Source of the DNA: Microbispora triticiradicis
GTDB taxonomy: Bacteria; Actinomycetota; Actinomycetes; Streptosporangiales; Streptosporangiaceae
Direction: 5' to 3'
Length of the DNA: 57,863 nucleotides
Assembly (NCBI GenBank): GCA_003260025.2
Contig: QFZU02000067.1
Span: 1-57,863, forward strand
Under the pieces are notes generated by a model. It searched no databases, was not told where the DNA came from, and was given only the letters and a program-made list of their open reading frames with translations. This document shows, piece by piece, positions 45,201-53,249 of this stretch. Within the stretch, counting starts at the first letter, position 1. Each line of letters begins with the position of its first letter. The position numbers were made by a program, and so were the translations under genes.

Positions 45201-45865
45201 GCCGGATCGGCGGCGAGGACGGTCCCTGGCGGCACCGCGCTCTCGACGGTCACGTCGTCACGCGCGATCGACGCCTCCGACACCGCCTGGCGGCACAGCG
45301 ACGCGAGGTCGAGGTCCTCCGGCTCGATCAGGCGGGCCCCCGAGTCGAGCCGCGAGAGGTCGAGAAGCTGGGCCACGAGACGGCCCAGCCGCTGCGTCTG
45401 GGCGAGGGCCGTACCCAGGGTGTCGAGGTCGGGCGGCGACACGCCGTCGACGACGTTCTCCAGCACCGCCTGCAGACCGGCGATCGGGGTGCGCAGCTCG
45501 TGGCTGACGTTGGCCACCAGGTCGCGCCGCTGCCGGTCGACCTCCGCGAGGTCGGCCGCCATCGCGTTGAAGGCGCGGGCCAGTTCACCCACCTCGTCGC
45601 GGGAGGTCGCCGTCACCCGCAGGCCGTACCGGCCCTTGGCGATCGTCTGGGCGGCGGCGGCCATCTCGCGCAGCGGCCGGATCATGCCGCGGGCGAGGAA
45701 CTGGACCATGATCATCGCTAGTGCGACGGCGATCGCGATCCTCAGGTCGCGGGACAGGCCGGAGTTGATGCCCACCTCGTTCACGACGAACGCCGCGACC
45801 ACGGCGAGCACGATCACGATCCCGAGCTTGACCTTGATCCGGCCGAGGAAGTCGAGCGGCCTCAT
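42215..45865 (-). CDS. Sensor histidine kinase fused in frame to a DUF4173/DUF4153-type membrane protein
   Basis: A single 1,216-codon frame. Residues 1-350 are a complete OmpR-partner kinase: two TM spans (about 13-30 and 42-60), HAMP (about 60-110), HisKA with His122 (NVSHELRTP) and HATPase (LLDNAVRHS, DDGPGIP, GAGLGLAIAKEI). Residues about 360-610 are low-complexity, built of GLRDA and AERHGV-type repeats. Residues about 620-1216 hold many TM spans and end with the conserved DUF4173 tail (DHGYLGDLGAEAVPIL, WNDWNLARARAR). Met360 (ATG 44788) is preceded by GAAGGGGG, so the membrane part may also be made separately. In relatives these are normally two neighbouring genes. The kinase start is 28 bases after the regulator stop. 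Confidence 0.85.
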   Translation of the reverse strand: MRPLDFLGRIKVKLGIVIVLAVVAAFVVNEVGINSGLSRDLRIAIAVALAMIMVQFLARGMIRPLREMAAAAQTIAKGRYGLRVTATSRDEVGELARAFNAMAADLAEVDRQRRDLVANVSHELRTPIAGLQAVLENVVDGVSPPDLDTLGTALAQTQRLGRLVAQLLDLSRLDSGARLIEPEDLDLASLCRQAVSEASIARDDVTVESAVPPGTVLAADPALLAQVLANLLDNAVRHSPPGGRVRVETRAAGPVLEISVIDDGPGIPPGERARVFERFSRLDAGRAADAGGAGLGLAIAKEIAELHGGTIGVADPPPVRDGHGPAGGCRMVVTLPRHREPAAGEGLDAPVHAGERRGTMNARQARGGRSDDQREGTGLPAPPAGGIRDAGTPAAPRDAGLRDGVLLDGGAERGVVAAGHVAGGHAERHGTVPAVPADAVPADAGLRDAEFVDGGAERGVVAAGHAERHGVASAVPADAGLRDAGLRDGGLRDAGLRDGELADGGAERHGVVPAMPAEGRGAVAAGVRGTHSEAPVPLAPAHPVPSVRPVSSVSPADDSAREHTRGDARGGARADMKGVERGEEHRRGVSASSWGGERGGPAGPPADSPVTWPYAALAQARHGRSARAALGAGLGMVGGFLAGLIAAAVLGVYGEGLLGAAAILLFTVGGAAAGAAFGSSPVHRYSGAPQGQTPQGERRPGEELRGERPWGETPWSEAPAYVPPPLFPRPDLPDAPRWLLPAAGAAGLVAAVALPYASAGLGSVLTAVALGAAAFPAVLPRRRGRLTPWTVTLGLLAYALVAVALFRDAEWLVAPVLLAAFAVGSLALSGGGRGWLGVIRGGISVVFAMLPVPWFLAGPVRNLARRSRVLPTLVGAAVTVVLLAVFGLLFASADAVFSAFVSDLLRTPDWAWDLPYRIFVFCVFAVLAVAAVLVGLRPVAEPTPPDLRMSLGRQVWMIPLIGLNLLFAAFVTVQITVLFGGSRRVLSTAGLTYAEYARSGFFELVTVSVFVLGIVAGAVALLRRQSRTDRRLLAVLLGLLCAFTLVILASALHRLGLYTDAYGLSRLRASVEATIWWLGAVFVLVSAAGAVRLAGRGAGWFFRGLVLLTGVSLLAFAVSDPDARVAETQLTIRGVERLDHGYLGDLGAEAVPILDRLPEPDRSCVLRDVVAVNRLDRPDSWNDWNLARARAREVLAKRPVLQGGDCPAPDRGYAYD
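44311..44700 (-). repeat. Degenerate repeat array inside the kinase fusion
   Basis: Includes a run of 15-base units CGTCCCGAAGCCCGG (plus strand, 44371-44431, four to five copies) and longer interspersed units around CACGGCCGNGNCCNTGCCGTG. They encode the RDAGLRDG and AERHGV repeats of the linker and keep the reading frame. Confidence 0.85.
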
Positions 45866-45893
45866 CGCCTGGCTCTCCCTTTCGCGGCGCGCG

Positions 45894-46583
45894 TCACGGG
45901 CGGACGAGCGCGTAACCGACGCCGTGAACGGTGCGGACGACCTCGGACCCGAGCTTGCGCCGCAGGGCGCGGATGTGGCTGTCCACGGTCCGGGTCGCGG
46001 CGGCCTCCGAGAAGCCCCAGATGTCCGAGAGCAGCCGCTCCCGCTCGAAGACCTGGCCGGGACGCTCGGCGAGGCGCCGCAGCAGGTCGAACTCGGTCCG
46101 GGTGAGCTGCGCCTCGGTCCCGCGCACGAACACGCGGCGCTCGGCGGTGTTGATCTCGACGTCGCCGATCCGGATCACCGTCTCCTCCTGGGCCAGCAGG
46201 CCGGCCCGCTCCACCCGTCGCAGCAGCGCGTGGATGCGGGCGACGAGTTCCCGCATGCTGAAGGGCTTGGTGATGTAGTCGTCGGCGCCCACGCCGAGGC
46301 CGACCAGCACGTCGGTCTCCTCACCGAGCGCGGTCAGCATGAGCACCGGCACCGGGCGGGCGGCCTGCATCCTGCGGCAGACCTCCAGGCCGTCCAGGCC
46401 GGGCAGCAGCCGGTCGAGGACCACCAGGTCGGGCTCGGCCTTGGCGTAGGCCGCGAGCGCCCCCTCGCCGTCGCCCGCCACCCGCACGTCGAAGCCCTCC
46501 GCGAGGAGCCTGAGGCGTACGGCGTTCGCGATGGTCTGGTCGTCCTCGACCACGAGCACACGGCGTTGCTGGGGGAAGGCCAT
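45894..46583 (-). CDS. OmpR family response regulator
   Basis: A 229-aa regulator: receiver domain (about 8-122) with VVEDDQ, phospho-site Asp57 (VVLDRLLPGLDG) and YITKPFSM, and a C-terminal winged helix (about 130-227; TRTEFDLLRRLAERPGQV, VDSHIRALRRKL). ATG 46583 starts right at the family N-terminus. It pairs with the kinase gene 28 bases downstream. Upstream (46600-46680) TGTGCAGA and GTGCA-type repeats occur several times and may be its own binding sites. Confidence 0.93.
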   Translation of the reverse strand: MAFPQQRRVLVVEDDQTIANAVRLRLLAEGFDVRVAGDGEGALAAYAKAEPDLVVLDRLLPGLDGLEVCRRMQAARPVPVLMLTALGEETDVLVGLGVGADDYITKPFSMRELVARIHALLRRVERAGLLAQEETVIRIGDVEINTAERRVFVRGTEAQLTRTEFDLLRRLAERPGQVFERERLLSDIWGFSEAAATRTVDSHIRALRRKLGSEVVRTVHGVGYALVRP

Positions 46584-46820
46584 GCACGAAGCGTAGGACC
46601 CGCCTGTGCAGAAGCGCCGTCCGCGACTGTGCAGATCCCGTGCAGCGCACACCGCGATCCCCTGCAGTGCACACCCCTGCGGCACATCACGCCGCGGCGG
46701 GCGGGTGTGGCGAGGTGTCCGCATCCCCAATGACCTGCGGCGGCATCCGCGCCGATTCCGCCGGTCGTGGTTTCGGGTCCCGGTTCCGGGTAGCCCGGAT
46801 ATGACCAGGAAGGAGGCGCT

Positions 46821-47414
46821 ATGGACCGCCAGTCAAGGCCGGAGACCATGCGGGAGAACGACGTGATCGATCTCCTGATCCAGCAGCACGCCCTCATCCG
46901 GGAGCTGTTCGACGAGGTGGACAGATGCCGTGGGAAGGAGCGCAAGGAGGCCTTCAGCCGTCTCGCCCGGCTGCTCGCCGTACATGAGACGGCGGAGGAG
47001 GAGATCGTCCACCCCTTCGCCCGGCGCAAGCTGGTCGGCGGGGACGCGATCGTGGACAACCGGCTGCAGGAGGAGGAAGAGGCGAAGGAACTGCTCAGCC
47101 GTCTCGACGAGATGGACGCGACGGCGCCGGGGTTCACGCAGGAGCTGGAGCGGCTCAGGGCCGCCGTGTTCGCGCACGCCGCCGCCGAGGAGCGCTATGA
47201 GTTCTCCGAACTGAAGGCGTGCACGTCCGAGGGCCAGCGCAGGGCGATGGCCGTGGGGGTCAAGGCCGCGGAGGCCGTCGCGCCCACGCACCCGCACCCT
47301 GGGGTCACCTCACCGGCCGAGAACATCCTGATGGGCACCCCACTCGCGATCATGGATCGCGCCCGCGACCTGATCCGCAAGGCGATGGGCAAGCCCGAGT
47401 CCGGCGAGGGCTGA
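46821..47414 (+). CDS. Hemerythrin domain protein
   Basis: A 197-aa protein with a hemerythrin-type four-helix bundle (about 13-140). The iron-ligand pattern is visible: an early QQHALIRELFDE, HETAEEEIVHP, and a later FAHAAAEERYEF. It may bind a di-iron site for oxygen or NO sensing or storage; the tail is unrelated. ATG 46821 follows AAGGAGG. Confidence 0.9.
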   Translation: MDRQSRPETMRENDVIDLLIQQHALIRELFDEVDRCRGKERKEAFSRLARLLAVHETAEEEIVHPFARRKLVGGDAIVDNRLQEEEEAKELLSRLDEMDATAPGFTQELERLRAAVFAHAAAEERYEFSELKACTSEGQRRAMAVGVKAAEAVAPTHPHPGVTSPAENILMGTPLAIMDRARDLIRKAMGKPESGEG

Positions 47415-47512
47415 GCTCCCCGCCGGGCCGTGCGGAACTCGCCGCCCGCCCCGGGCGTTGTCCTGGCGACGCGGACGATCCCCCACTGGGGATCCACACG
47501 AAAGGCCTGACG

Positions 47513-47707
47513 ATGTCGCCACTGGGCAAGTACTACGTGGGCGCGGCGGTGGTGGCCGTGCTGGTGTTCATCCTGCCGGTGCCGACGATCCTGGCCTGGC
47601 TGATCACGCTCGGCGTGCTGGGTGCCCCGGTCGCCGCCTACTTCATGCTCGACGAGTCACAGCGGACGCGCCTGCGGCGCATCCGGCGGCGTCAGATCGG
47701 CGGCTGA
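47513..47707 (+). CDS. Small membrane protein (64 aa)
   Basis: A 64-aa protein with two close hydrophobic segments (about 6-25 and 27-45) and a strongly basic C-terminus (RLRRIRRRQ). ATG 47513 is preceded by AAAGGCC. It is followed by a hairpin terminator. Function unknown. Confidence 0.65.
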   Translation: MSPLGKYYVGAAVVAVLVFILPVPTILAWLITLGVLGAPVAAYFMLDESQRTRLRRIRRRQIGG

Positions 47708-47723
47708 GGCCCCGGCGCCGGAA

Positions 47724-47762
47724 GGTCCCGGCCGCTCCCCGTACGGGATGGCGGCCGGGCCC
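47724..47762. terminator. Bidirectional terminator
   Basis: GGTCCCGGCCGC (47724-47735) and GCGGCCGGGCCC (47751-47762) form a 12-base stem with one mismatch and are followed by TTTC. It lies between convergent small membrane protein genes. Confidence 0.7.
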
Positions 47763-47772
47763 TTTCACGCCC

Positions 47773-48084
47773 TCACGAGGTGGCGGCGATCGTCCTGCGG
47801 ACGCGCTCGGTGACGCTGCGCTCCAGCACGAAGGACAGGAACGGGATCGTGCCCGCCACGAGCACGAGCAGCAGGTAGCCGATCGACCAGCGCGCCTTGA
47901 TCAGGCCCAGGTTGATCGCGGCCACCAGGTAGACCATGTAGAGGAAGCCGTGGATCGGCCCGACCACCGCGACCATCGTCCCGTTGTCGAAGCCGTACTT
48001 GACGACCATGCCGACACAGAGCACGAGCAGCATGACGCCGACGACGTACGCCATGACGCGGTAGAAGTTGAGCGCGGACTCCAC
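47773..48084 (-). CDS. DUF3817 membrane protein
   Basis: A 103-aa protein with three predicted TM spans, fitting DUF3817 (ESALNFYRVMAYVVGVML near the start, GPIHGFLYMVYL in the middle). GTG 48084 is chosen because AGAGGTG lies nine bases upstream. It lies downstream of SURF1 on the same strand. Role unknown; the family often neighbours respiratory genes. Confidence 0.85.
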   Translation of the reverse strand: MESALNFYRVMAYVVGVMLLVLCVGMVVKYGFDNGTMVAVVGPIHGFLYMVYLVAAINLGLIKARWSIGYLLLVLVAGTIPFLSFVLERSVTERVRRTIAATS

Positions 48085-48173
48085 GTCGATCAACACCTCT
48101 GCTGGGGAAACGGTCACCACACGATATCCGTGCCGGCCGCCGGTTCCGGTCCCAGGGCCCGGAGCGGGGCGCG

Positions 48174-48971
48174 TCAGGCCTCCATGGGCGCGGCCGGCCC
48201 CGCGGACTCCGGCGTCGCCGGCTCCTGCCGCCGCCCGCGCAGGGTGTCGCGGACGAAGTGGAACCACATGTACACGGCGAACAACGCGAAGACCCACCAC
48301 TGGAGGGCGTAGGCGAGGTTCCGCCAGGTCAGGCCACCGCCGATGGTCGGGGCGGGCACGGCCACGGGCGTCGCGCGGGAGGGCGGCTCCTGGGCGGTGG
48401 CGACGACGAACCCGTCCCGCACCCGCGCGTCGGGCCACATGTTGATCAGCTCCGCCGTCGACACGGTCGCCACCTGGCCGCGCGGGAGCAGCCCGGTGCG
48501 CTGCACGTCGTCGGTCTGCTCCGCGGGCCGCAGCCGTCCGCTCACCGTGACCGGGCCCTCCGGCACGGCTGTCGCGGGATCCCCGGCGGAGGAGACCCAG
48601 CCGCGTACGACCGGGACGACCGTGCCGTCCGCGAGCCGCAGCGGGGTGAGCAGCCAGAATCCGTCTCCCCGGGCGGCCCGCCCGCCGGGCGCGGCGACGT
48701 CGGCGACCCGGTCGGCCACCAGGAGCTGGTTCGCCGCGTCGTAGGCGCCCGTCGCGGTCACCTTGCGGCCCACGGCGTCCACGCCGACGTACCGCCCGAC
48801 CTGGGTCAGTTGCGTGACGGCGACCGGAGCGGGATCGGGGGCCCGTCGCGGCGCGCCCGACGACTCGAAGACGCCGAGCTGCCAGCGGCCGAGGAACGTG
48901 AACGACACGAGCACCCCGATGACCAGCAGGTGCAGGGCCACCAGCCGGGGAGACAGAAGGGTGCGGAGCAT
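48174..48971 (-). CDS. SURF1 family protein (cytochrome oxidase assembly)
   Basis: A 265-aa protein with TM helices near both ends (about 11-30 and 228-246) and a periplasmic domain between, as in SURF1/Shy1, which helps insert heme a into cytochrome c oxidase. Visible family motifs: FTFLGRWQLGVFE after the first helix, VPVVRGWVSS in the domain, and NLAYALQWWVFALFAVYMW in the last helix. ATG 48971 is taken; GTG three codons upstream is possible. Confidence 0.92.
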   Translation of the reverse strand: MLRTLLSPRLVALHLLVIGVLVSFTFLGRWQLGVFESSGAPRRAPDPAPVAVTQLTQVGRYVGVDAVGRKVTATGAYDAANQLLVADRVADVAAPGGRAARGDGFWLLTPLRLADGTVVPVVRGWVSSAGDPATAVPEGPVTVSGRLRPAEQTDDVQRTGLLPRGQVATVSTAELINMWPDARVRDGFVVATAQEPPSRATPVAVPAPTIGGGLTWRNLAYALQWWVFALFAVYMWFHFVRDTLRGRRQEPATPESAGPAAPMEA

Positions 48972-49129
48972 GGTTACCACGCTATCCGCCGCCCGCGGCG
49001 GTCCCGCACGCGCGCCGTGGTTGCCCGGCGACCGGCGGGAACGCTCGTCCGTCCGCGCCCCGGCACCGGGAGAGCGCGAAATCCGACAAATCGCGGCCAG
49101 GGGACCGCACGTGTCGCTAGAGTCGTGCC

Positions 49130-49303
49130 ATGTCCGACCCTCAGATCGACCCGGCCGGAAACACTCAGGCTTTCCGGGTGTTCGCTCAGCAGCAGGACGC
49201 GGAGATCTCCAAGGAGCAGCCGTCCCGCCTGCCGATGTGGATCGCCGTCGGCGTGGCGCTCGTCGTCGTCCTCGCCGTGGTGGTGTACCTCCTGGTTCGC
49301 TGA
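49130..49303 (+). CDS. Small single-span membrane protein (57 aa)
   Basis: A 57-aa protein: hydrophilic N-terminus (SDPQIDPAGNTQAFRVF), then one TM span (about 37-56) ending at the C-terminus. ATG 49130. It is divergent from SURF1. Small tail-anchored proteins of this form are found beside SURF1 in related genomes as far as I recall; function unknown. Confidence 0.7.
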   Translation: MSDPQIDPAGNTQAFRVFAQQQDAEISKEQPSRLPMWIAVGVALVVVLAVVVYLLVR

Positions 49304-49316
49304 CATACCTGTACCA

Positions 49317-49344
49317 GCCGCCGACGACCGCGCCCGTCGGCGGC
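49317..49344. terminator. Bidirectional terminator
   Basis: GCCGCCGACG (49317-49326), 8-base loop, CGTCGGCGGC (49335-49344) between the small membrane protein gene and the convergent gamma-glutamyltransferase gene. Confidence 0.7.
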
Positions 49345-49388
49345 TTCACCATGCCTGGGCAATCTCTCGGGCGCGGTCACCTGCTGGT

Positions 49389-51182
49389 TCAGCGGTGGGT
49401 GGCGACCACGAGGGCGCTGCCTCCGCCCCGCCGTGCGGGCTCGGCGACGGCCTGGACCCTGCCGTTCCGGAGGAACTCCAGACCGGTCGCCGCGCCGATC
49501 TCCCCCGCCGGGGGCCCGGGGACGTCCGTCAGCGTGTGACCGAGCGCCGTCAGTTCCGCGCCGTACCGCTGGGTGAACGCGGGCTCGGCCTGGGTGGCGG
49601 CGGTGTTGCGCTGGGAGGCGCGCGGCGCGGCCACGGCGTCGGGCAGGGACATGCCGAAGTCGAGCCGGTTGACCAGGATCTGCAGCACGGTCGTGATGAT
49701 CGTGGCGCCGCCGGGCGAACCGACGGCGAGCAGCGGGCTGCCGTCCTTGAGCACGATCGTGGGGGCCATGGACGACCTCGGGCGCTTGCCGGGAGCGGGC
49801 AGGTTGGGGTCGCCGGGCGCCGGGCCGAAGGTGAAGTCGGTCAGCTCGTTGTTGAGCAGGATGCCGCGGCCCGGCACCACGATCCCGCTGCCGCCGGTCT
49901 GCTCGATCGTGATGTTGTAGGCCGCCACGTCGCCCCAGCGGTCGGTCACCACGAGGTGGGTGGTCTCCGGGCCCTCCTTCTTCTCCTCCGGCGCCGAGGC
50001 GGCGGGGGCGGCAGGGGTCGTCGGAGCGGCGCAGGGCGAGTAGGAGCCGTCGGGCGATCCGGGCGCGGCGGGGTGCGGCATCGCCCGCGGGCCGATCAGG
50101 CAGGCGCGCTCCTTCGCGAACCCGTCCGACAGCAGGTCCCCGAGCGGCACCGGCGTGTACGCGGGGTCGCCGACGTAGGCGTTGCGGTCGGCGAAGGCGA
50201 GCCGGGAGGCCTCCAGGTACTCGTGCAGGCCGATCTTCGGCAGCGCCTCCAGGATGTTGAGCGCCTCGCCCACCGTCGATCCGCCCGAGGAGGGCGGCGC
50301 CATGCCGTACACGTCCAGGCCCTTGTACGTGACCTTGGTCGGCGGTCGTTCGAGCGCGCGGTACGCCCTGAGGTCGCCCACCTCCATGAGCCCGGACCGG
50401 ACGTTCCGGGTGGCGCCGTCCCGCACCGGCGGCTTCTTCACCGTGGCGACGATCTCCCGGCCGAGGTCACCGCCGTACAGCCAGGCGGGGCCGCGGATGC
50501 CCAGCTCACGGTAGGTGCGAGCGAGGTCGGGGTTGCGGAAGGTCGACCCGACCGGCGGCGGCTGCCCGCCCGGCAGATAGAGCGCTGCGGTCGAGGTGAA
50601 GTCGGCGAACCGGACGGCGTTCTGCTGGGTCTGGTCGTAGAACGTCTGGTCGACGACGAAGCCCCTGTCCGCGATCTCGATCGCGGGACGCAGCGCCTGC
50701 CGCAGCGACATCGTGCCGTACTTCCGCAGCGCCAGGTCCCACTGCGCGACGCTGCCCGGCACTCCCACGGACAGGCCGCTGCTGACCGCCTCGGCGAACG
50801 GGATGCCCTCCAGGGCCGTCGAGGTCATCGCCCGGGGGGCGGTCTCGCGGCCGTCGATCGTGGTCACCTTCCGGTGCCGCGCGTCGTAGTAGACGAGGAA
50901 GCCGCCGCCCGCGAGACCGGCCGAGTAGGGCTCGGTCACGCCGAGCGCGGCCGCTCCCGCCACCGCCGCGTCCATGGCGTTGCCGCCCTGGCGCAGCACC
51001 GTGAGCGCGGCCTTGCTGGCATCGAGGTCCACGGTGGCCACCGCGCCGCCGTACCCCTCCGCGACGGGCCGTTTGACCTCCTTGGGAGGTGGCGCGTGCG
51101 GGGCTGGAGCCGCCTGGGCGGGCGGGGCGAGCAGCCCCGCCAGCGTGAGCACTCCCAGCGACGTGACGACGACACTCCTCAT
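49389..51182 (-). CDS. ggt: Gamma-glutamyltransferase (gamma-glutamyltranspeptidase)
   Basis: A 597-aa exported Ntn-hydrolase proenzyme. Signal peptide (about 1-25, ending AQAAP), large-subunit motifs (GGNAMDAAVAG, GLAGGGF), then the autocleavage site at Thr407 (PETTHLVV), which becomes the catalytic N-terminus of the small subunit, and the late APRASQRN and LAVGSPGG segments. It hydrolyses or transfers the gamma-glutamyl group of glutathione-like or polyglutamate substrates outside the cell. ATG 51182 with GGAGGTG upstream. An insertion rich in Ala and Pro precedes the cleavage site (about 370-405). Confidence 0.95.
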   Translation of the reverse strand: MRSVVVTSLGVLTLAGLLAPPAQAAPAPHAPPPKEVKRPVAEGYGGAVATVDLDASKAALTVLRQGGNAMDAAVAGAAALGVTEPYSAGLAGGGFLVYYDARHRKVTTIDGRETAPRAMTSTALEGIPFAEAVSSGLSVGVPGSVAQWDLALRKYGTMSLRQALRPAIEIADRGFVVDQTFYDQTQQNAVRFADFTSTAALYLPGGQPPPVGSTFRNPDLARTYRELGIRGPAWLYGGDLGREIVATVKKPPVRDGATRNVRSGLMEVGDLRAYRALERPPTKVTYKGLDVYGMAPPSSGGSTVGEALNILEALPKIGLHEYLEASRLAFADRNAYVGDPAYTPVPLGDLLSDGFAKERACLIGPRAMPHPAAPGSPDGSYSPCAAPTTPAAPAASAPEEKKEGPETTHLVVTDRWGDVAAYNITIEQTGGSGIVVPGRGILLNNELTDFTFGPAPGDPNLPAPGKRPRSSMAPTIVLKDGSPLLAVGSPGGATIITTVLQILVNRLDFGMSLPDAVAAPRASQRNTAATQAEPAFTQRYGAELTALGHTLTDVPGPPAGEIGAATGLEFLRNGRVQAVAEPARRGGGSALVVATHR

Positions 51183-51353
51183 GCGCCCGGCACCTCCACC
51201 ACGTGAGCGATCACTCCAGCATGACTCACCGGAGTAAAACCGAAGCGGGAATGTCCACTTTTGGACGCCCGCCCCGGCTACTCCCCCGGACGTACGGGGC
51301 CATGCGGCCACGGTCGGATGCGACCATCGGCGGGAAGGGCCTAGCGTGCGGAT

Positions 51354-52550
51354 GTGCGCTCCCGTTCCGACTTGTATCACCGCGTCGATCCGGTTCTGCC
51401 GGTCGTCGTCGGGATCGCCCAGGTGTTCCTGACGGTGGCCGCCCAGTACTGGCAGTTGCGCAACCCGGACCTCGGTCGGGTGCCGCTGACCTGGTGGGGC
51501 TGCCTGTTGCTGCTGGTCGGGCCGGGCGCCATCGCGCTGCGCCGCCGCGCCCCGGTCGTCGCGCTGGTCGTCACGCTCACCGCGACCTCGGTCTACATGC
51601 TGTTCGGCTACGCGTACGGACCGGTGTTCCTCAGCCCGATCATCGTGATCGTCAGCGCGGTGGGGAACGGGCACCGCCGCGCGGCGTGGTCGGCGTCGGG
51701 GGCGTTCTTCCTGTTCGTGGTCGCCTACGCCACCTGGTTCATCCCCCATCGGGCGGGGCTCTTCCACCACACCGCGGTGGCCGCGTACCTGCTGCTCACG
51801 CTGACCGTCGCGGAGTGGCACCGGGTGCGCCGCGAGCGCCTGGCCGAACGCCGGCGGGTGGCCCGCGAGGAGGCCAGACGGCAGGCCAGCGAGGAACGGC
51901 TGACCATGGCCCAGGAGCTGCACGACGTGCTCGCCCACAACATCTCGCTGATCCACGTGCAGGCGTCCACCGCGCTGCACCTGCTGGACGATCATCCGGA
52001 GCAGGCCCGCACCGCGCTGACCGCGATCAAGCAGGCGTCGCGAGACGTGCTCACCGAGATGCGCGGGGTGCTCAGCCTGCTGAAGGACGGCGCGCCGCGG
52101 TCCCCCACGGCCGGGATGGCCCACCTCGACGGCCTCGCCGCGGGCAGCGGCCTGCCCGTGACCGTGGAGGTCGCCGGGGAGCCGCGCCCGCTGCCCCCCG
52201 GCATCGACCGGGCCGGCTACCGGATCGTCCAGGAGTCGCTCACCAACGTCTCCCGGCACGCGCCGGGCTCCCGCGTGACGATCAACGTCGCGTACGCCGC
52301 CGAGGAGCTGCGCCTGGTGATCGAGGACGACGGCGCCGGGACGGCGCGCGCGGTGGCGGGGCTGGGGGGCGGCAACGGCATCCCCGGCATGCGCGAGCGG
52401 GCGGCGGCGCTCGGCGGATCGCTGTCGGCCGGTCCCCGGCCGGGCGGCGGCTTCCGCGTTGCGGCCCGCCTCCCCCTGCCGCCGGCACCCACGCCCCCGA
52501 CACCCCTGCTGTCAGTGCCCCCGTCCACGGAACCGGAGGAACCGAAGTGA
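51354..52550 (+). CDS. NarL-type sensor histidine kinase
   Basis: A 398-aa kinase with four to five TM spans in the first 150 residues, a HisKA_3 domain with His190 (AQELHDVLAHNIS) and a HATPase_c domain (about 270-375; YRIVQESLTNVSRHA, GGGNGIPGMRERA). The C-terminal 20 residues are Pro-rich. GTG 51354 begins the sequence; no strong ribosome binding site is seen. It overlaps the response regulator gene by four bases (GTGA). Confidence 0.93.
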   Translation: MRSRSDLYHRVDPVLPVVVGIAQVFLTVAAQYWQLRNPDLGRVPLTWWGCLLLLVGPGAIALRRRAPVVALVVTLTATSVYMLFGYAYGPVFLSPIIVIVSAVGNGHRRAAWSASGAFFLFVVAYATWFIPHRAGLFHHTAVAAYLLLTLTVAEWHRVRRERLAERRRVAREEARRQASEERLTMAQELHDVLAHNISLIHVQASTALHLLDDHPEQARTALTAIKQASRDVLTEMRGVLSLLKDGAPRSPTAGMAHLDGLAAGSGLPVTVEVAGEPRPLPPGIDRAGYRIVQESLTNVSRHAPGSRVTINVAYAAEELRLVIEDDGAGTARAVAGLGGGNGIPGMRERAAALGGSLSAGPRPGGGFRVAARLPLPPAPTPPTPLLSVPPSTEPEEPK

Positions 52551-53212
52551 TCCGCGTGCTGCTCGCCGACGACCAGGCCCTGGTGCGGGCCGGGTTCCGG
52601 GCCCTGCTCGACGCGCAGGAGGGCATGACCGTCGTGGGCGAGGCGGGCGACGGCGAGCAGGCCGTCCTGCTGACCCGGGACCTGCGCCCCGACGTGGTGC
52701 TGATGGACATCAGGATGCCCGGCACGGACGGCCTGACCGCCACCCGCCACATCGCAGGCGACCCCGGTCTCGCCGACGTGAAGATCATCATGCTCACGAC
52801 GTTCGAACTGGACGAGTACGTCTTCGAGGCGCTGCGCGGCGGCGCGAGCGGCTTCCTGGTCAAGGACACCGAGCCGGCCGAGCTCATCCAGGCGGTCAGG
52901 GTGGTGGCCGGTGGCGACGCGCTGCTGTCCCCCGGTGTGACACGCCGCCTCATCGCCGAGTACGCCGCCCGGGCCAAGGAACCGGGCGTCACCACCGGCC
53001 TCACCCCGCTGACCGAGCGGGAGCGGGAGGTGCTCGCCCTCGTGGGTGCCGGCATGACGAACGACGAGATCGCCACCCGTCTCTACATGTCGCCCGCGAC
53101 GGCGAAGACGCACGTCAGCCGCATGATGACCAAACTGCACGCCCGTGACCGGGCGCAACTCGTCGTCATCGCGTACGAGTCGGGTCTGGTGAAGCCCGGC
53201 TGGCTCGTGTGA
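52547..53212 (+). CDS. NarL/LuxR family response regulator
   Basis: A 221-aa regulator: receiver (about 3-118) with Asp54 (VVLMDIRMPGTDG) and FLVKDTEPAEL, and a C-terminal LuxR HTH (about 152-212; LTEREREVLALVGAGMTNDE). GTG 52547 overlaps the kinase stop and has GGAGGAACC upstream. Cognate partner of the kinase; target unknown. Confidence 0.94.
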   Translation: MIRVLLADDQALVRAGFRALLDAQEGMTVVGEAGDGEQAVLLTRDLRPDVVLMDIRMPGTDGLTATRHIAGDPGLADVKIIMLTTFELDEYVFEALRGGASGFLVKDTEPAELIQAVRVVAGGDALLSPGVTRRLIAEYAARAKEPGVTTGLTPLTEREREVLALVGAGMTNDEIATRLYMSPATAKTHVSRMMTKLHARDRAQLVVIAYESGLVKPGWLV

Positions 53213-53217
53213 AAGGG

Positions 53218-53247
53218 CTTGAGTCTCCACCGACTGGAGGGTCCAGG
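53218..53247 (+). promoter_or_regulatory. MerR-type autoregulatory promoter
   Basis: CTTGAGTCTCCACCGACTGGAGGGTCCAG is arranged around a CTCC/GGAG dyad with a TTGAG -35-like element, the layout of actinobacterial MerR promoters whose -35/-10 spacing is long and corrected by the bound regulator. It leads directly into the MerR gene at 53250 (quoted here in parts: CTTGAGTCTCC then GACTGGAGGG). Confidence 0.45.
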
Positions 53248-53249
53248 GT

